This document shows, one piece after another, positions 50,367 to 57,850 of a stretch of 64,000 bases of DNA. Below the pieces are notes generated by a model that had not been told where the DNA came from, did no database searches, and saw only the letters and a list, made by a program, of their open reading frames with translations. The position numbers and the translations under genes were made by a program. The DNA comes from Bacteroidota bacterium (lineage in GTDB: Bacteria; Bacteroidota; Bacteroidia; J057; JADKCL01), in NCBI GenBank assembly GCA_016718825.1, contig JADKCL010000002.1, positions 62,001 to 126,000 on the forward strand, given 5' to 3'. How positions within the stretch are numbered: position 1 is the first letter of the stretch; every line of letters begins with the position of its first letter.

Positions 50367-50789
50367 TTATTGAATTCCGGTACTCACGTTGAGATTGAGA
50401 CTTACTGTCCCTTTGTCGGCGACCGTGAAGCTGTTTTTCTTCAGATTGTCGTCCTTGGGGCCGTTTTGTGTAAAGATCACGTAGTCACCCTTGGGCAATT
50501 CTACTGAATAGTTTCCCTTTGCATCCGTCATGGCTGTTGTTTTGAGGTGCTTTTCATCGGCAGCCTCGTACACTTCAACTTTGTAATTTGGATACGCACC
50601 GGTGCAAGGCGGCACATTAAAATCAGGTTGCCCCGGCTGACAGCCGAGTCCGCTGAAGGTCACGACACCGACGACCTTGCCTGCTGTCGCACTTTTTTGC
50701 GACGAGCGGTTGCATCCCCCACCTGTTGGGCCTCCGGCAATGTCAAAAACGAAAAATCCAAGTGTTGCAAAAAGCAGTAGCCTTTTCAT
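50367..50789 (-). CDS. Exported protein with carboxypeptidase-regulatory-like domain
   Basis: A 140-aa protein with a signal peptide (LLLFATLGFFVFDIAGG). The mature part is a prealbumin-like beta-sandwich: GKVVGVVTFSGLGCQPGQPD, YKVEVYEAADEKHLKTTAMT, DAKGNYSVELPKGDYVIFT. A Gly/Cys-rich stretch (GGPTGGGCNRSS) follows the signal. Such domains bind other envelope proteins or glycans; the function here is unknown. It stands alone between the peptide-gene terminator and the DUF4258 gene. Confidence 0.82.
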   Translation of the reverse strand: MKRLLLFATLGFFVFDIAGGPTGGGCNRSSQKSATAGKVVGVVTFSGLGCQPGQPDFNVPPCTGAYPNYKVEVYEAADEKHLKTTAMTDAKGNYSVELPKGDYVIFTQNGPKDDNLKKNSFTVADKGTVSLNLNVSTGIQ

Positions 50790-50849
50790 AGTTGTGATTC
50801 AATTTCAATGATAAGGAGGAAAGTTAACGAAAATCCGTTCTCCGCCAAC

Positions 50850-51254
50850 TCAGGAACAGGTGCATTTGTCGGGTTTGTCCAGCCGGATTGCGGTCACAAT
50901 CACATGTTTGCCATCGTCGTCTTCCACGATGATGCGGATGATATCACCGCTTTCATCCCGTTTTTCCAAGGCCCAGCGGGCATTTCCCTTGGATTCCGAA
51001 CTCTTTTTGCAGTTCAATTCGCCATGCAAATAGACGTCTTCCACCAATTCACGGTCGATGTCCCTGCATTCCATGCGGCAACGAGCATGCGCCACGTACA
51101 CGAGTTCATCGAGTGGCTTGCGTTCGGTGAATTCGCAACTTCCTCCGGGATTCATGGCCACGCGGCCGATTCGCCAAATCGCAAAGGCAAGAATGACAAT
51201 CAGCAAAATGCCTTGCCACCAAGATTTTCCACGACGTTGGAGGGTGCCTGCCAT
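50850..51254 (-). CDS. DUF4258 protein with N-terminal membrane anchor
   Basis: A 134-aa protein with one membrane segment (WWQGILLIVILAFAIWRIG) and a DUF4258-like domain (VYVAHARCRMECRDIDRELV, NARWALEKR, RIIVEDDDGKHVIVTAIRL). The paired cysteines (CRMEC, CTC at the end) are unusual for the family and suggest a disulfide or metal site outside the cytoplasm. DUF4258 resembles toxin-type RNase folds, but no antitoxin is next to it. It starts 1 bp after the J-domain gene stop, so the two are co-transcribed. Confidence 0.8.
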   Translation of the reverse strand: MAGTLQRRGKSWWQGILLIVILAFAIWRIGRVAMNPGGSCEFTERKPLDELVYVAHARCRMECRDIDRELVEDVYLHGELNCKKSSESKGNARWALEKRDESGDIIRIIVEDDDGKHVIVTAIRLDKPDKCTCS

Positions 51255-51255
51255 G

Positions 51256-51834
51256 TCAGATCGATTCCTTGACCGCTTTCATTCCTTTCCAACCCTCTTC
51301 GTACATTCTGAATGCCACCGGAACGAGTATCGAGCCTGTGAAAACCATTTTCCAGTCAATGAAAAACATCGCCGCAAATGGCGCCATGAGGATCAAACTC
51401 GCCAGGATCATAAAAACACCGACGATCAGAAATTGCAGATAGAGAAACACGGAGGCTTCCGTCCGTTCGAATTTGCTGTTTTTGAAGTCTTGGTAATTCT
51501 TGCTTGCATCGGCCTTGGCTTGTGCGCGGGCTTGCTGTACCCACTGCTGATAGGCTTGATCGCGCGCGCTTTGGGCAGACTGCGTAGCTTGGGCATAATT
51601 TTGCCCGGCACTGCGTGCAGCTTGGTCTCGCAATTTTTGGTTGTAGACCTTGCGCTTGTTGGCATCGCTTAAGATCGCATACGCCTCATTGACCTGAACA
51701 AATGCATCTGACGCTCCCGGGCTGGGATTTACGTCGGGATGCGACTCCATGGCTTTTTTGCGATATGCACGCTTGATCTCGTCTTGCGTTGCCGTCGCCT
51801 TCAGCCCAAGTATATCATAATAGGTGCTAGACAT
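51256..51834 (-). CDS. Membrane-anchored J-domain (DnaJ-like) protein
   Basis: A 192-aa protein. The J domain is at the N-terminus (YYDILGLKATATQDEIKRAY, then the HPD tripeptide in ESHPDVNPSPG), which stimulates DnaK ATPase. It is followed by an Ala/Gln-rich helical linker (QNYAQATQSAQSARDQAYQQ) and two C-terminal membrane segments (LQFLIVGVFMILASLILMAP and MVFTGSILVPVAF). It lacks the zinc-finger and substrate-binding domains of DnaJ, so it should recruit DnaK to the membrane. It is the first gene of an operon with the DUF4258 gene. Confidence 0.9.
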   Translation of the reverse strand: MSSTYYDILGLKATATQDEIKRAYRKKAMESHPDVNPSPGASDAFVQVNEAYAILSDANKRKVYNQKLRDQAARSAGQNYAQATQSAQSARDQAYQQWVQQARAQAKADASKNYQDFKNSKFERTEASVFLYLQFLIVGVFMILASLILMAPFAAMFFIDWKMVFTGSILVPVAFRMYEEGWKGMKAVKESI

Positions 51835-51911
51835 GCCTTTTTAAAAATCGGCAAAAGGAATTGGAAAAACAAGTAGCGCTTTTTAGTTGAGGGGTCAGAA
51901 GTTTGTTTTGG

Positions 51912-51946
51912 GAGTTGAGAGTTGAAAGTGGAGAGTTGAGCGTTGA
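51912..51946. repeat. Heptamer array GAGTTGA, five units
   Basis: Units GAGTTGA, GAGTTGA, AAGTGGA, GAGTTGA and GCGTTGA run head to tail. The array lies in the noncoding gap near the CACTTTT array but has a different unit. Confidence 0.75.
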
Positions 51947-51972
51947 CGCGATTGCCTTTCAGCAATGCATTT

Positions 51973-52013
51973 CACTTTTCACTTTTCACTTTTCACTTTT
52001 CACTTTTCACTTT
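51973..52013. repeat. Tandem heptamer array CACTTTT, five perfect units plus one degenerate
   Basis: Five CACTTTT units (51973-52007) and a shortened sixth overlap the 3' end of the leftward kinase gene. They encode its terminal VKSEK and its stop codon. On the minus strand every unit contains TGA, and because seven is not a multiple of three, any three units give a stop in every frame. Confidence 0.9.
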
Positions 52014-52565
52014 CAACTTTTCCTTCCACGCTTCGAACGCATTCAGGATTCCTTCAGCAACGGCCTCGGGGCTGCGGTCTGCGGTGTCGGCGATATAGTC
52101 GAAGTTGGCCATATTGCCGCAGTCGCAGTTGTATTTGGCGAGAAAACGTTCATTTTCACTGCGTTTTCTTGCAGAAATATCGGCAATCGCCTGAGCTTCT
52201 GTTTCGTAGCGTTCGCCTTTGCGGGTGGGGTCGCCCATGATACGCGCAGCAGCAACGTGTACGGGTACACGCATGTAGATTTTGAAGGAATTGGGCATAA
52301 AGTGCCAAGCAAGGCGGGAATCGACGATCAGTCCTTCGGGGCGATGGTTCAAGCTCGCAAAGGCCGAATCGATTTCCTCGTCAATTTCAGGATGCGTGTG
52401 TGCGTACTGATTCAGCTCCAGCGTGGTCATTCCATAACGGGCCGCGATTTCGCGTTGAACTTTGCCTGTGGAATAAACTTCGTAACCGAGCTTGTCTTGG
52501 AGCAGTTTGCTCACGACAGATTTTCCGCTGCCAAGATCGCCCGTGATTGTGATTTTAGGTTGCAT
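51993..52565 (-). CDS. P-loop kinase, cytidylate-kinase-like
   Basis: A 190-aa protein. The Walker A loop is GDLGSGKSVVS (residues 9-19), followed by LGYEVYSTGKVQREIAARYG, a base- or substrate-binding segment, and IVDSRLAWHFMPNSFKIYM (DSR motif as in CMP kinases) and a lid rich in Arg (RIMGDPTRKGERYE). This matches the AAA/cytidylate-kinase-like group that is shorter than CMP kinase proper (about 225 aa), so the nucleotide or other substrate is uncertain. The last residues VKSEK and the stop codon come from a heptamer repeat, so the original C-terminus may have been altered. Confidence 0.83.
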   Translation of the reverse strand: MQPKITITGDLGSGKSVVSKLLQDKLGYEVYSTGKVQREIAARYGMTTLELNQYAHTHPEIDEEIDSAFASLNHRPEGLIVDSRLAWHFMPNSFKIYMRVPVHVAAARIMGDPTRKGERYETEAQAIADISARKRSENERFLAKYNCDCGNMANFDYIADTADRSPEAVAEGILNAFEAWKEKLKVKSEK

Positions 52566-52751
52566 AAACGCTATTGAATCTGCCTTGAAAGCAGCTAGCC
52601 CGTAAAATTAAGGAATTTTCTGAAGATGCGCGGTTGATAGTCTGGCAGTTGTCAACAACCGACCTTTAAATCATGGATTTTTCAACTTTTTTTCTTCAAA
52701 ATGTTGCTTTTTCTTGTTCTAGTGGCTTATCTTTGTCTCCTCATTAGAAAT

Positions 52752-52829
52752 GGTGGTTGTAGCTCAGCTGGTTAGAGCATTGGTTTGTGGTACCAAGGGT
52801 CGTGGGTTCGAACCCCATCATCCACCCCA
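52752..52829 (+). tRNA. tRNA-His (anticodon GTG)
   Basis: Full cloverleaf. The anticodon loop TTGTGGT has GTG at 52787-52789. The T-arm is GTGGG-TTCGAAC-CCCAT and CCA is encoded (52827-52829). The extra G at -1 (52752) opposite C73 (52826) is the tRNA-His identity signature. Acceptor position 5/68 is a T-T mismatch. It is followed by a terminator. Confidence 0.95.
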
Positions 52830-52842
52830 CTTCGAAAAAAAG

Positions 52843-52868
52843 AATCCCGCTCACAAGGCGGGATTTTT
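52843..52868 (+). terminator. Terminator after tRNA-His
   Basis: AATCCCGC (52843-52850), a 7-nt loop, GCGGGATT (52858-52865) and TTT. It lies 13 bp after the tRNA end. The gap onward to 53101 shows no gene. Confidence 0.8.
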
Positions 52869-53101
52869 CATTTCTCCCTTTCTGCCCGGATTTACTTTCA
52901 TCCGAATCTGTCCAGCAACAAACATAGTTTGATACACTGCAATCCATGATTCTCGCAGAAGATTCATTCGTGTGCAACAAAAGTTACGGAACAAACGGTA
53001 CCCGATGAGGTTACTTTACCGAATATATTTCCATTGATCATGCTGCGATCCGAATTTTCTTTGCAGCGTCATTTTGATCATTCACACTTTAAGATTTTGA
53101 T

Positions 53102-53551
53102 ATGAATACCTACAACATCCAATGGACCAGCGCAAATGCAAACCAACTGCCCCTCGAGCGTTACGCGCATTTTTTCGCCATTGAAATGAACGGAGAACTC
53201 GTTTTTTTGGGAAAAGCGTACCGCGAAGACTTGCCAGCACTGATTCCTGCCTGCATCGCTCAACTTGACCTAAGCCATTCAGCACCCAATGTTTACCTCG
53301 GAAGAATCCGGGAAATCGGATTGGGGCGCATCAGTGACGCCACGGTGGATGCCATGCTTGGAATGTTGGTTTTTGCACGGAAGCCCAGGCTCAACCGTGT
53401 CGGGAAATACCGTTACCAAGGAATACTCAATATTGATTTGACCAACGTCGGCCTCGAACTTCTGCCCGCCAAGATGCAGGCAGAAAACAATGTGGTGATT
53501 GTAGGGGCACAACCTGCAATCAACGCACATGCCCCGATCCTCGCCTGCTAA
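53102..53551 (+). CDS. Hypothetical soluble protein, 149 aa
   Basis: No family was recognised. The protein has an alternating strand/helix pattern (YAHFFAIEMNGELVFLGKAY, REDLPALIPACIAQL, PNVYLGRIREIGLGRISDAT, VGKYRYQGILNI) and no signal peptide or membrane segment. The pattern MNGELVFLGKAY with a later YLGRI suggests a mixed alpha/beta enzyme or ligand-binding domain, but this is weak. It is monocistronic: tRNA-His lies upstream and a TTCG hairpin terminator downstream. Confidence 0.75.
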   Translation: MNTYNIQWTSANANQLPLERYAHFFAIEMNGELVFLGKAYREDLPALIPACIAQLDLSHSAPNVYLGRIREIGLGRISDATVDAMLGMLVFARKPRLNRVGKYRYQGILNIDLTNVGLELLPAKMQAENNVVIVGAQPAINAHAPILAC

Positions 53552-53613
53552 TGGCACAAAAACACCGACCACCCTTGGATTTTTTTGTCCGAGTCGACGA
53601 ATGGCAAAATCGG

Positions 53614-53641
53614 GAAATGGGCTTCGGCCCATTTCTTATTC
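53614..53641. terminator. TTCG-loop bidirectional terminator
   Basis: GAAATGGGC (53614-53622), TTCG, GCCCATTTC (53627-53635): a 9-bp stem between converging genes. It ends at the stop of the leftward YkgJ gene. Confidence 0.75.
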
Positions 53642-54133
53642 CTTCAAACCGTAGACCGCTTGCAGCTTTTCCACTACACGAAATGCAGCAGGGCAGAAGA
53701 GGATGTTTTTCTTCGTGATTTCGATATGGGAATGGAATTTCCGCTGTCCCGTATGCGGATACTCGCGGCAGGCCTTGGGGCGGTCTTCATAGACGCGGCA
53801 CTTGTTGTCGGGAAGCAAAAATGGGCAAGGACTGCTTTTCAAGACCATGTCTTGGTCTTCGTCGATGCGGAGATAGACTTCCATGAATCTGCCCGGACTC
53901 ATTCCTTCGTGTGCTGCGAGACGTTCGACATCTTTGGAGGTAAAGATCGGCGAGATGGATTTGCAGCAATTGGCGCAATCCAAGCAGTCGAGCGTTGCAA
54001 AAACGGCTTCATCAGCCTCCATTACGCGCTGATCCAAATCTCTCGGCGGATTCCGCTTGAGACGATCGAGCAATTTGTGGTACGCCTTCTTTGCCTTTTG
54101 GGCCTTTTCCTTCTCCGCCCGGAGGTCGATCAT
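53636..54133 (-). CDS. YkgJ-family cysteine cluster protein
   Basis: A 165-aa protein from ATG 54133, which overlaps the stop of the ferredoxin reductase by four bases (ATGA). After a basic helix (KAQKAKKAYHKLLDRLKRNP) comes the YkgJ cluster: LDCLDCANCCKSI (CxxCxxCC) and later CPFLLPDNKCRVYEDRPKAC, then EYP. These cysteines probably bind zinc or an Fe-S cluster. Coupling to an Fe-S flavoreductase favours an electron-transfer or Fe-S role, but the family has no proven function. Confidence 0.88.
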   Translation of the reverse strand: MIDLRAEKEKAQKAKKAYHKLLDRLKRNPPRDLDQRVMEADEAVFATLDCLDCANCCKSISPIFTSKDVERLAAHEGMSPGRFMEVYLRIDEDQDMVLKSSPCPFLLPDNKCRVYEDRPKACREYPHTGQRKFHSHIEITKKNILFCPAAFRVVEKLQAVYGLKE

Positions 54134-55194
54134 TTGTATTCGATGACGACGTTGGAGGTAAGGGGGTGACTTTGGCAGGTAAGTACAAAGCCGTCCTTCA
54201 TTTCGGCATCGCTCAATCCTTCGTCTTCCTCCATCTCCACCTTGCCAGAAATGCATAGCGCGCGGCAAGTGCAGCAAACACCCATTTGGCAAGCGTAGGG
54301 CGGATCCATTCCAACACCAATCACTGCCTCCAGAATTGTCTGGGTATTTTTGACCAGAACTTGCTTTTCCACGCCATCGAGCCTCACCGTGATGGTATAA
54401 TCCCCACGTTTGGCCTCTGCTGCAGCCTTCGCTTCTGCATTCTCCTCAGGCAATGCTGCAGTAAACACCTCGCGGTGAATCACTTCCCGGCCAATCCCCA
54501 AAAATCCGAATGCAGCTTGTGCTTCATCCATCATCGGGACCGGACCACACATCCAATAGGATTTTGGCAAATTATCGGCGCTCATGAGGTTTTGGACGAT
54601 GCCAAGAATCACATGTCGCAGGGGCAATCCTGTCATCCCGATCCAACTTGAAGATGGTTGAGCCAGAATATGAATCACCCTGAATCGGTCCGGATGTGCT
54701 TCAGAGAGCCTATCCAACTCGTTTTTGAAAATGATCGAATTCTCATCGCGGTTGCCATAGATCAGACTCACCTTGCTTTGAGGTTCGGTGCCGAGGATCG
54801 TCTTCAAGATCGACATGAGCGGCGTGATGCCACTGCCGCCGCCGATCAACACGAGGTGGCGCGCCGTAGCGGGATTGGGAACAATCGCAAAATTGCCCAT
54901 TGGAGGAAAAACCTCCAGGACATCGCCGGCCTGCAGCGAGGTGTGGATAAAATTACTGGCTTTACCACCCTCGACACGCTTCACAGTGACCGCCATGTCA
55001 GTATCGGAATAGGGGCTGGTGCAAAGCGAATAGGCCCTGCGGATCGATTCTCCGCCCACATTCATCTTGAGTGTCAGGTACTGTCCAGCTTTGTAATTGA
55101 AACTGCCATCACTTGGCTTTGCGAAATAAACGGTGCTGGCATCGGCGGTTTCCTTGACCACCTTCAGAACTTTCAACGGTACAAACTTGCTCAT
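54130..55194 (-). CDS. Ferredoxin-NAD(P)H reductase with C-terminal 2Fe-2S domain (PaaE-like)
   Basis: A 354-aa three-domain protein: FAD domain (about 1-105: KAGQYLTLKMNVGGESIRRA, YSLCTSPYSD), NAD(P)-binding domain (about 110-230: LVLIGGGSGITPLMSILKTI, SLIYGNRDENSIIF, WMCGP) and a plant-type ferredoxin domain with the cluster motif YACQMGVCCTC and the fourth Cys in VLTCQSHP. This is the layout of phenylacetyl-CoA epoxidase reductase PaaE and related oxygenase reductases. No paa genes are near, so the partner oxygenase is unknown. It is translationally coupled to the YkgJ gene. Confidence 0.92.
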   Translation of the reverse strand: MSKFVPLKVLKVVKETADASTVYFAKPSDGSFNYKAGQYLTLKMNVGGESIRRAYSLCTSPYSDTDMAVTVKRVEGGKASNFIHTSLQAGDVLEVFPPMGNFAIVPNPATARHLVLIGGGSGITPLMSILKTILGTEPQSKVSLIYGNRDENSIIFKNELDRLSEAHPDRFRVIHILAQPSSSWIGMTGLPLRHVILGIVQNLMSADNLPKSYWMCGPVPMMDEAQAAFGFLGIGREVIHREVFTAALPEENAEAKAAAEAKRGDYTITVRLDGVEKQVLVKNTQTILEAVIGVGMDPPYACQMGVCCTCRALCISGKVEMEEDEGLSDAEMKDGFVLTCQSHPLTSNVVIEYK

Positions 55195-55291
55195 CTGAGG
55201 CTTTTTCTAGTGCTTTATTCCCGAATTGCGGATGCGAGACGAAGTAGTCAACGCGGCTGCAAATATAGAAGATTATTCTACTTCGGATTTC

Positions 55292-56395
55292 GTGCGCATT
55301 GCCCTTATTCATACAAGATTGTTGTACCGCGGCGGATTGGAGTCGCGCCTGATTGCCTACATGCGTTATCTGCAAGCGCAGGGGCACAAGGTCACCGTCT
55401 GTGTATGGAAACGTGACCCGACTGTGGAAATACCCGAAGGGGTGGAAATCAGGTTGTTTCGGTTGCGGTGGCTGCCCAAAATGTTTCGCGCCTGGGTTTA
55501 CGACAAACGCCTCTGCCGCTATTTTGCCTCCGAGCAATTTGACTTGCGGATTTCGTTGGGGCGCACCACTTGTCACGATGCGATGATCGTCGCGGGAAAC
55601 CATCTTGGCTTCCTACAAGCGATGGGACGCAAACCGAGAGGTATTGATGACCGCCTTCAAATCATGATGGATGGTCGATCCTACAAGGCACCGGGCGTGT
55701 TGCTGCCCGCCTCGGAAATGTTGCGCGACCAAATGCTTGCCTTTCACGAGGTTGATCCCTCAAAAATTCAAATACTGTATCCGCCGACCGATGGAAGGCG
55801 ATTCCATCGTGAATTGAAAGCACGCAAAGCCGAATTCCGCAAAAAGCATGGCTTTGCTGAGGGAAAACGCACATTCTTGCTGATCTCGGCCAACCATGGC
55901 CTCAAAGGCTTGCCAATTCTCATGCAAGTCTTCGATTCCCTACAGCATTTGCCGATCGAACTTGTGGTAGCCGGTGGAAAAAAGGAGGAATCGGGGCTAC
56001 CCAATGTGCGGCACATCGGTTTTGTGCGCGAAACCGAAGAGTTGTATGCGGCAGGTGATTTCACCTTGTTGGCTTCTCTCTACGATTCATTTGGTCAGGT
56101 GGTCACCGAGTCATTGCTCTGTGACACGCCCGTGATTGTGAGCAGCATGACCGGGGCAAAGGCGATTGTCGGTCCAAAAGAAGGAATCATCGTTCAAACG
56201 TTTGAAGTGGCGGATTGGAAAGCTGCCATTTTGAAGGCGTTGGAAACGGAATTCGACATCGACCCTGAACTGGCAAAACACAAGGGGTTGCTGTTTGAGG
56301 ATCACATGACGCGACTTTTGGATTGTGCCGGGGCGGGTAGATTGGGCAATCCAGCTAGCGGTGAAGAAGGAAAGCTGAAGATTGTAGAAGATTGA
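55292..56395 (+). CDS. GT4-type glycosyltransferase
   Basis: A 368-aa GT-B enzyme. The GTG at 55292 puts the first Rossmann strand at the N-terminus (VRIALIHTRLLYRGGLESRL); TTG 55226 and ATG 55232 would add about 20 residues with no counterpart in the fold. The C-terminal donor domain shows TFLLISANHGLKGLPILMQV, LVVAGGKKEESGLPNVRHIG, and the E-x7-E region LLASLYDSFGQVVTESLLCD. It should transfer a sugar from a nucleotide donor to a cell-surface glycan or lipid. The acceptor is unknown. It is divergent from the ferredoxin reductase. Confidence 0.87.
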   Translation: MRIALIHTRLLYRGGLESRLIAYMRYLQAQGHKVTVCVWKRDPTVEIPEGVEIRLFRLRWLPKMFRAWVYDKRLCRYFASEQFDLRISLGRTTCHDAMIVAGNHLGFLQAMGRKPRGIDDRLQIMMDGRSYKAPGVLLPASEMLRDQMLAFHEVDPSKIQILYPPTDGRRFHRELKARKAEFRKKHGFAEGKRTFLLISANHGLKGLPILMQVFDSLQHLPIELVVAGGKKEESGLPNVRHIGFVRETEELYAAGDFTLLASLYDSFGQVVTESLLCDTPVIVSSMTGAKAIVGPKEGIIVQTFEVADWKAAILKALETEFDIDPELAKHKGLLFEDHMTRLLDCAGAGRLGNPASGEEGKLKIVED

Positions 56396-56564
56396 AAGCC
56401 CATTCCTACGCTTCGACGACGAATTGGGCTTCTGATTGCAAACAAGCCACGGTAATCTAGCGAATGCGGTGCGGATTTGGTTTCTCGGATCAGCAAGTCG
56501 GCACCGGGTTGACCTCCTTTTTCAACGCAGGTACACATTTTGATCAGAAGATGCCCGCAGGCAC

Positions 56565-56978
56565 CTATTTGCCAGTATCAATTCCTGCGGAATCCAACTT
56601 AGGAGGAGACATTAGGCGATTCAGGCTGTCTTGCCGTGCTTGCTCTCGTTCGACTTGTGCTTTGCCTTTTGCCTTCTCCATGGGACTCCCCGTGAAATAA
56701 GGATAAAACATCACCAACATCATCAGTAAGAGACTGATCATGAAGAGGATGCGAATCTCCTTCCACATCGTAAACGTGCAAAGGATGGCCAGGGCGATCC
56801 CCCAGATATGGTATACAATGAAGAACTTTTGGGATGAAAAAATGGAGTAGGGTCCAGCAACTTCCGGCCCGAAAGGATAGTCGCTGTTGGCGAATGTGAG
56901 CAACGTAATCACATTAAACAGTGCAAAACTCATGAAAATCACCGAGCCCGCCCACTTCATCAATTTTGAGTTTTCCAT
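56565..56978 (-). CDS. Small membrane protein, unknown family
   Basis: A 137-aa protein with three hydrophobic segments (WAGSVIFMSFALFNVITLLT, FFIVYHIWGIALAILCTF, ILFMISLLLMMLVMFYPYF) and a charged cytoplasmic tail (EKAKGKAQVEREQARQDSLN). No family was recognised. It is 9 bp after the stop of the upstream exported protein gene (56988), so both are co-transcribed. Confidence 0.75.
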   Translation of the reverse strand: MENSKLMKWAGSVIFMSFALFNVITLLTFANSDYPFGPEVAGPYSIFSSQKFFIVYHIWGIALAILCTFTMWKEIRILFMISLLLMMLVMFYPYFTGSPMEKAKGKAQVEREQARQDSLNRLMSPPKLDSAGIDTGK

Positions 56979-56987
56979 TCGTTGTGC

Positions 56988-57743
56988 CTAAAATTCTGGC
57001 AGCAAAAATAGCAATCCGCCTTCAATTCCTAGTCCATTGAAGCTTGCTTTGTTGTATTTCTCGCCTTCGCCGACACCGTAGCTTTCCAAATCGCCATTTG
57101 CGTCGATTTTCGGGTCAAAAAATTCACTGAGGCGTCTCATTGGCGAATTGAAGGAGAATTGCGCCACCGGCCTCAGAAACAACCGCAGATTTCGGTGCAA
57201 CCTGAATTGCGCTTCGTAGCAAAGGCTCAGGCCAAAAATGCCGCTGTTGTCGATGTTGAACATCTTCCGGGCGCCATTGTAACCCGATTCCGTCGTCCAA
57301 GCGGTATGCGCACCCATTACCCCAAACAGGATTCCGCCTCCGGCATAATGGCTGAAAAAATCATCCTCACGCAACGGCATCACCATTCCCACCTCGAGCG
57401 TACGCGCACGAAACAGGTATTGCCGGAATTTGGGAAAGTCTGCGTAAGGCGCCTCGATGAACTGCCGCCGCGTTTTGAAGACAGTATAAAAGATCATGTC
57501 CTCACGGAAAAGGTAATTCGCTCCAAATTCGAATCCCATCGGCCAATTGATCGAACCAAGATTTTTGTAGATGACGTGGGGGAAGCGGTTGTTGTTGAAT
57601 TTGGTGATTAAATGGTTGACCGAACGGGAGCCCGTGTTGTGCACGTTGTATCCAAACCGGAACTGAAGCTGCGATGTCGAAAATTGGGCACGAAGATTGC
57701 AAACGCAGAAGAAGAAAAGGATAGGCAGCAGGAATTTTCTCAT
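56988..57743 (-). CDS. Putative outer-membrane beta-barrel protein
   Basis: A 251-aa protein with a signal peptide (LLPILFFFCVCNLRAQ) and amphipathic strand pattern: FSTSQLQFRFGYNVHNTG, WPMGFEFGANYLFREDMIFY, YAGGGILFGVMGAHTAW, LRLFLRPVAQFSFNS, GLGIEGGLLFLLPEF. The terminal Phe is usual for BAM substrates. It resembles Bacteroidota PorT/OprB-like small barrels only in pattern; no family is assigned. Confidence 0.78.
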   Translation of the reverse strand: MRKFLLPILFFFCVCNLRAQFSTSQLQFRFGYNVHNTGSRSVNHLITKFNNNRFPHVIYKNLGSINWPMGFEFGANYLFREDMIFYTVFKTRRQFIEAPYADFPKFRQYLFRARTLEVGMVMPLREDDFFSHYAGGGILFGVMGAHTAWTTESGYNGARKMFNIDNSGIFGLSLCYEAQFRLHRNLRLFLRPVAQFSFNSPMRRLSEFFDPKIDANGDLESYGVGEGEKYNKASFNGLGIEGGLLFLLPEF

Positions 57744-57850
57744 GTAGTCCGATACGGCAGTGTGGGAAATTGGATTCCGTTCTTTGCACGAAGATTGCTA
57801 AATTTGGCCTGTTTAGCCTGCTAAGTCTAATAATATTTATTCACCAGTCT

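Noticed and set aside
50850..51254. Toxin-antitoxin pair suggested by the DUF4258 domain
   Set aside because: The protein has a membrane anchor and its operon partner is a J-domain protein, with no antitoxin-like gene adjacent.
51961..52020. CRISPR-like regular repeat
   Set aside because: The units are 7 bp, head to tail without spacers, and there are no cas genes, so it is a heptamer tandem repeat.
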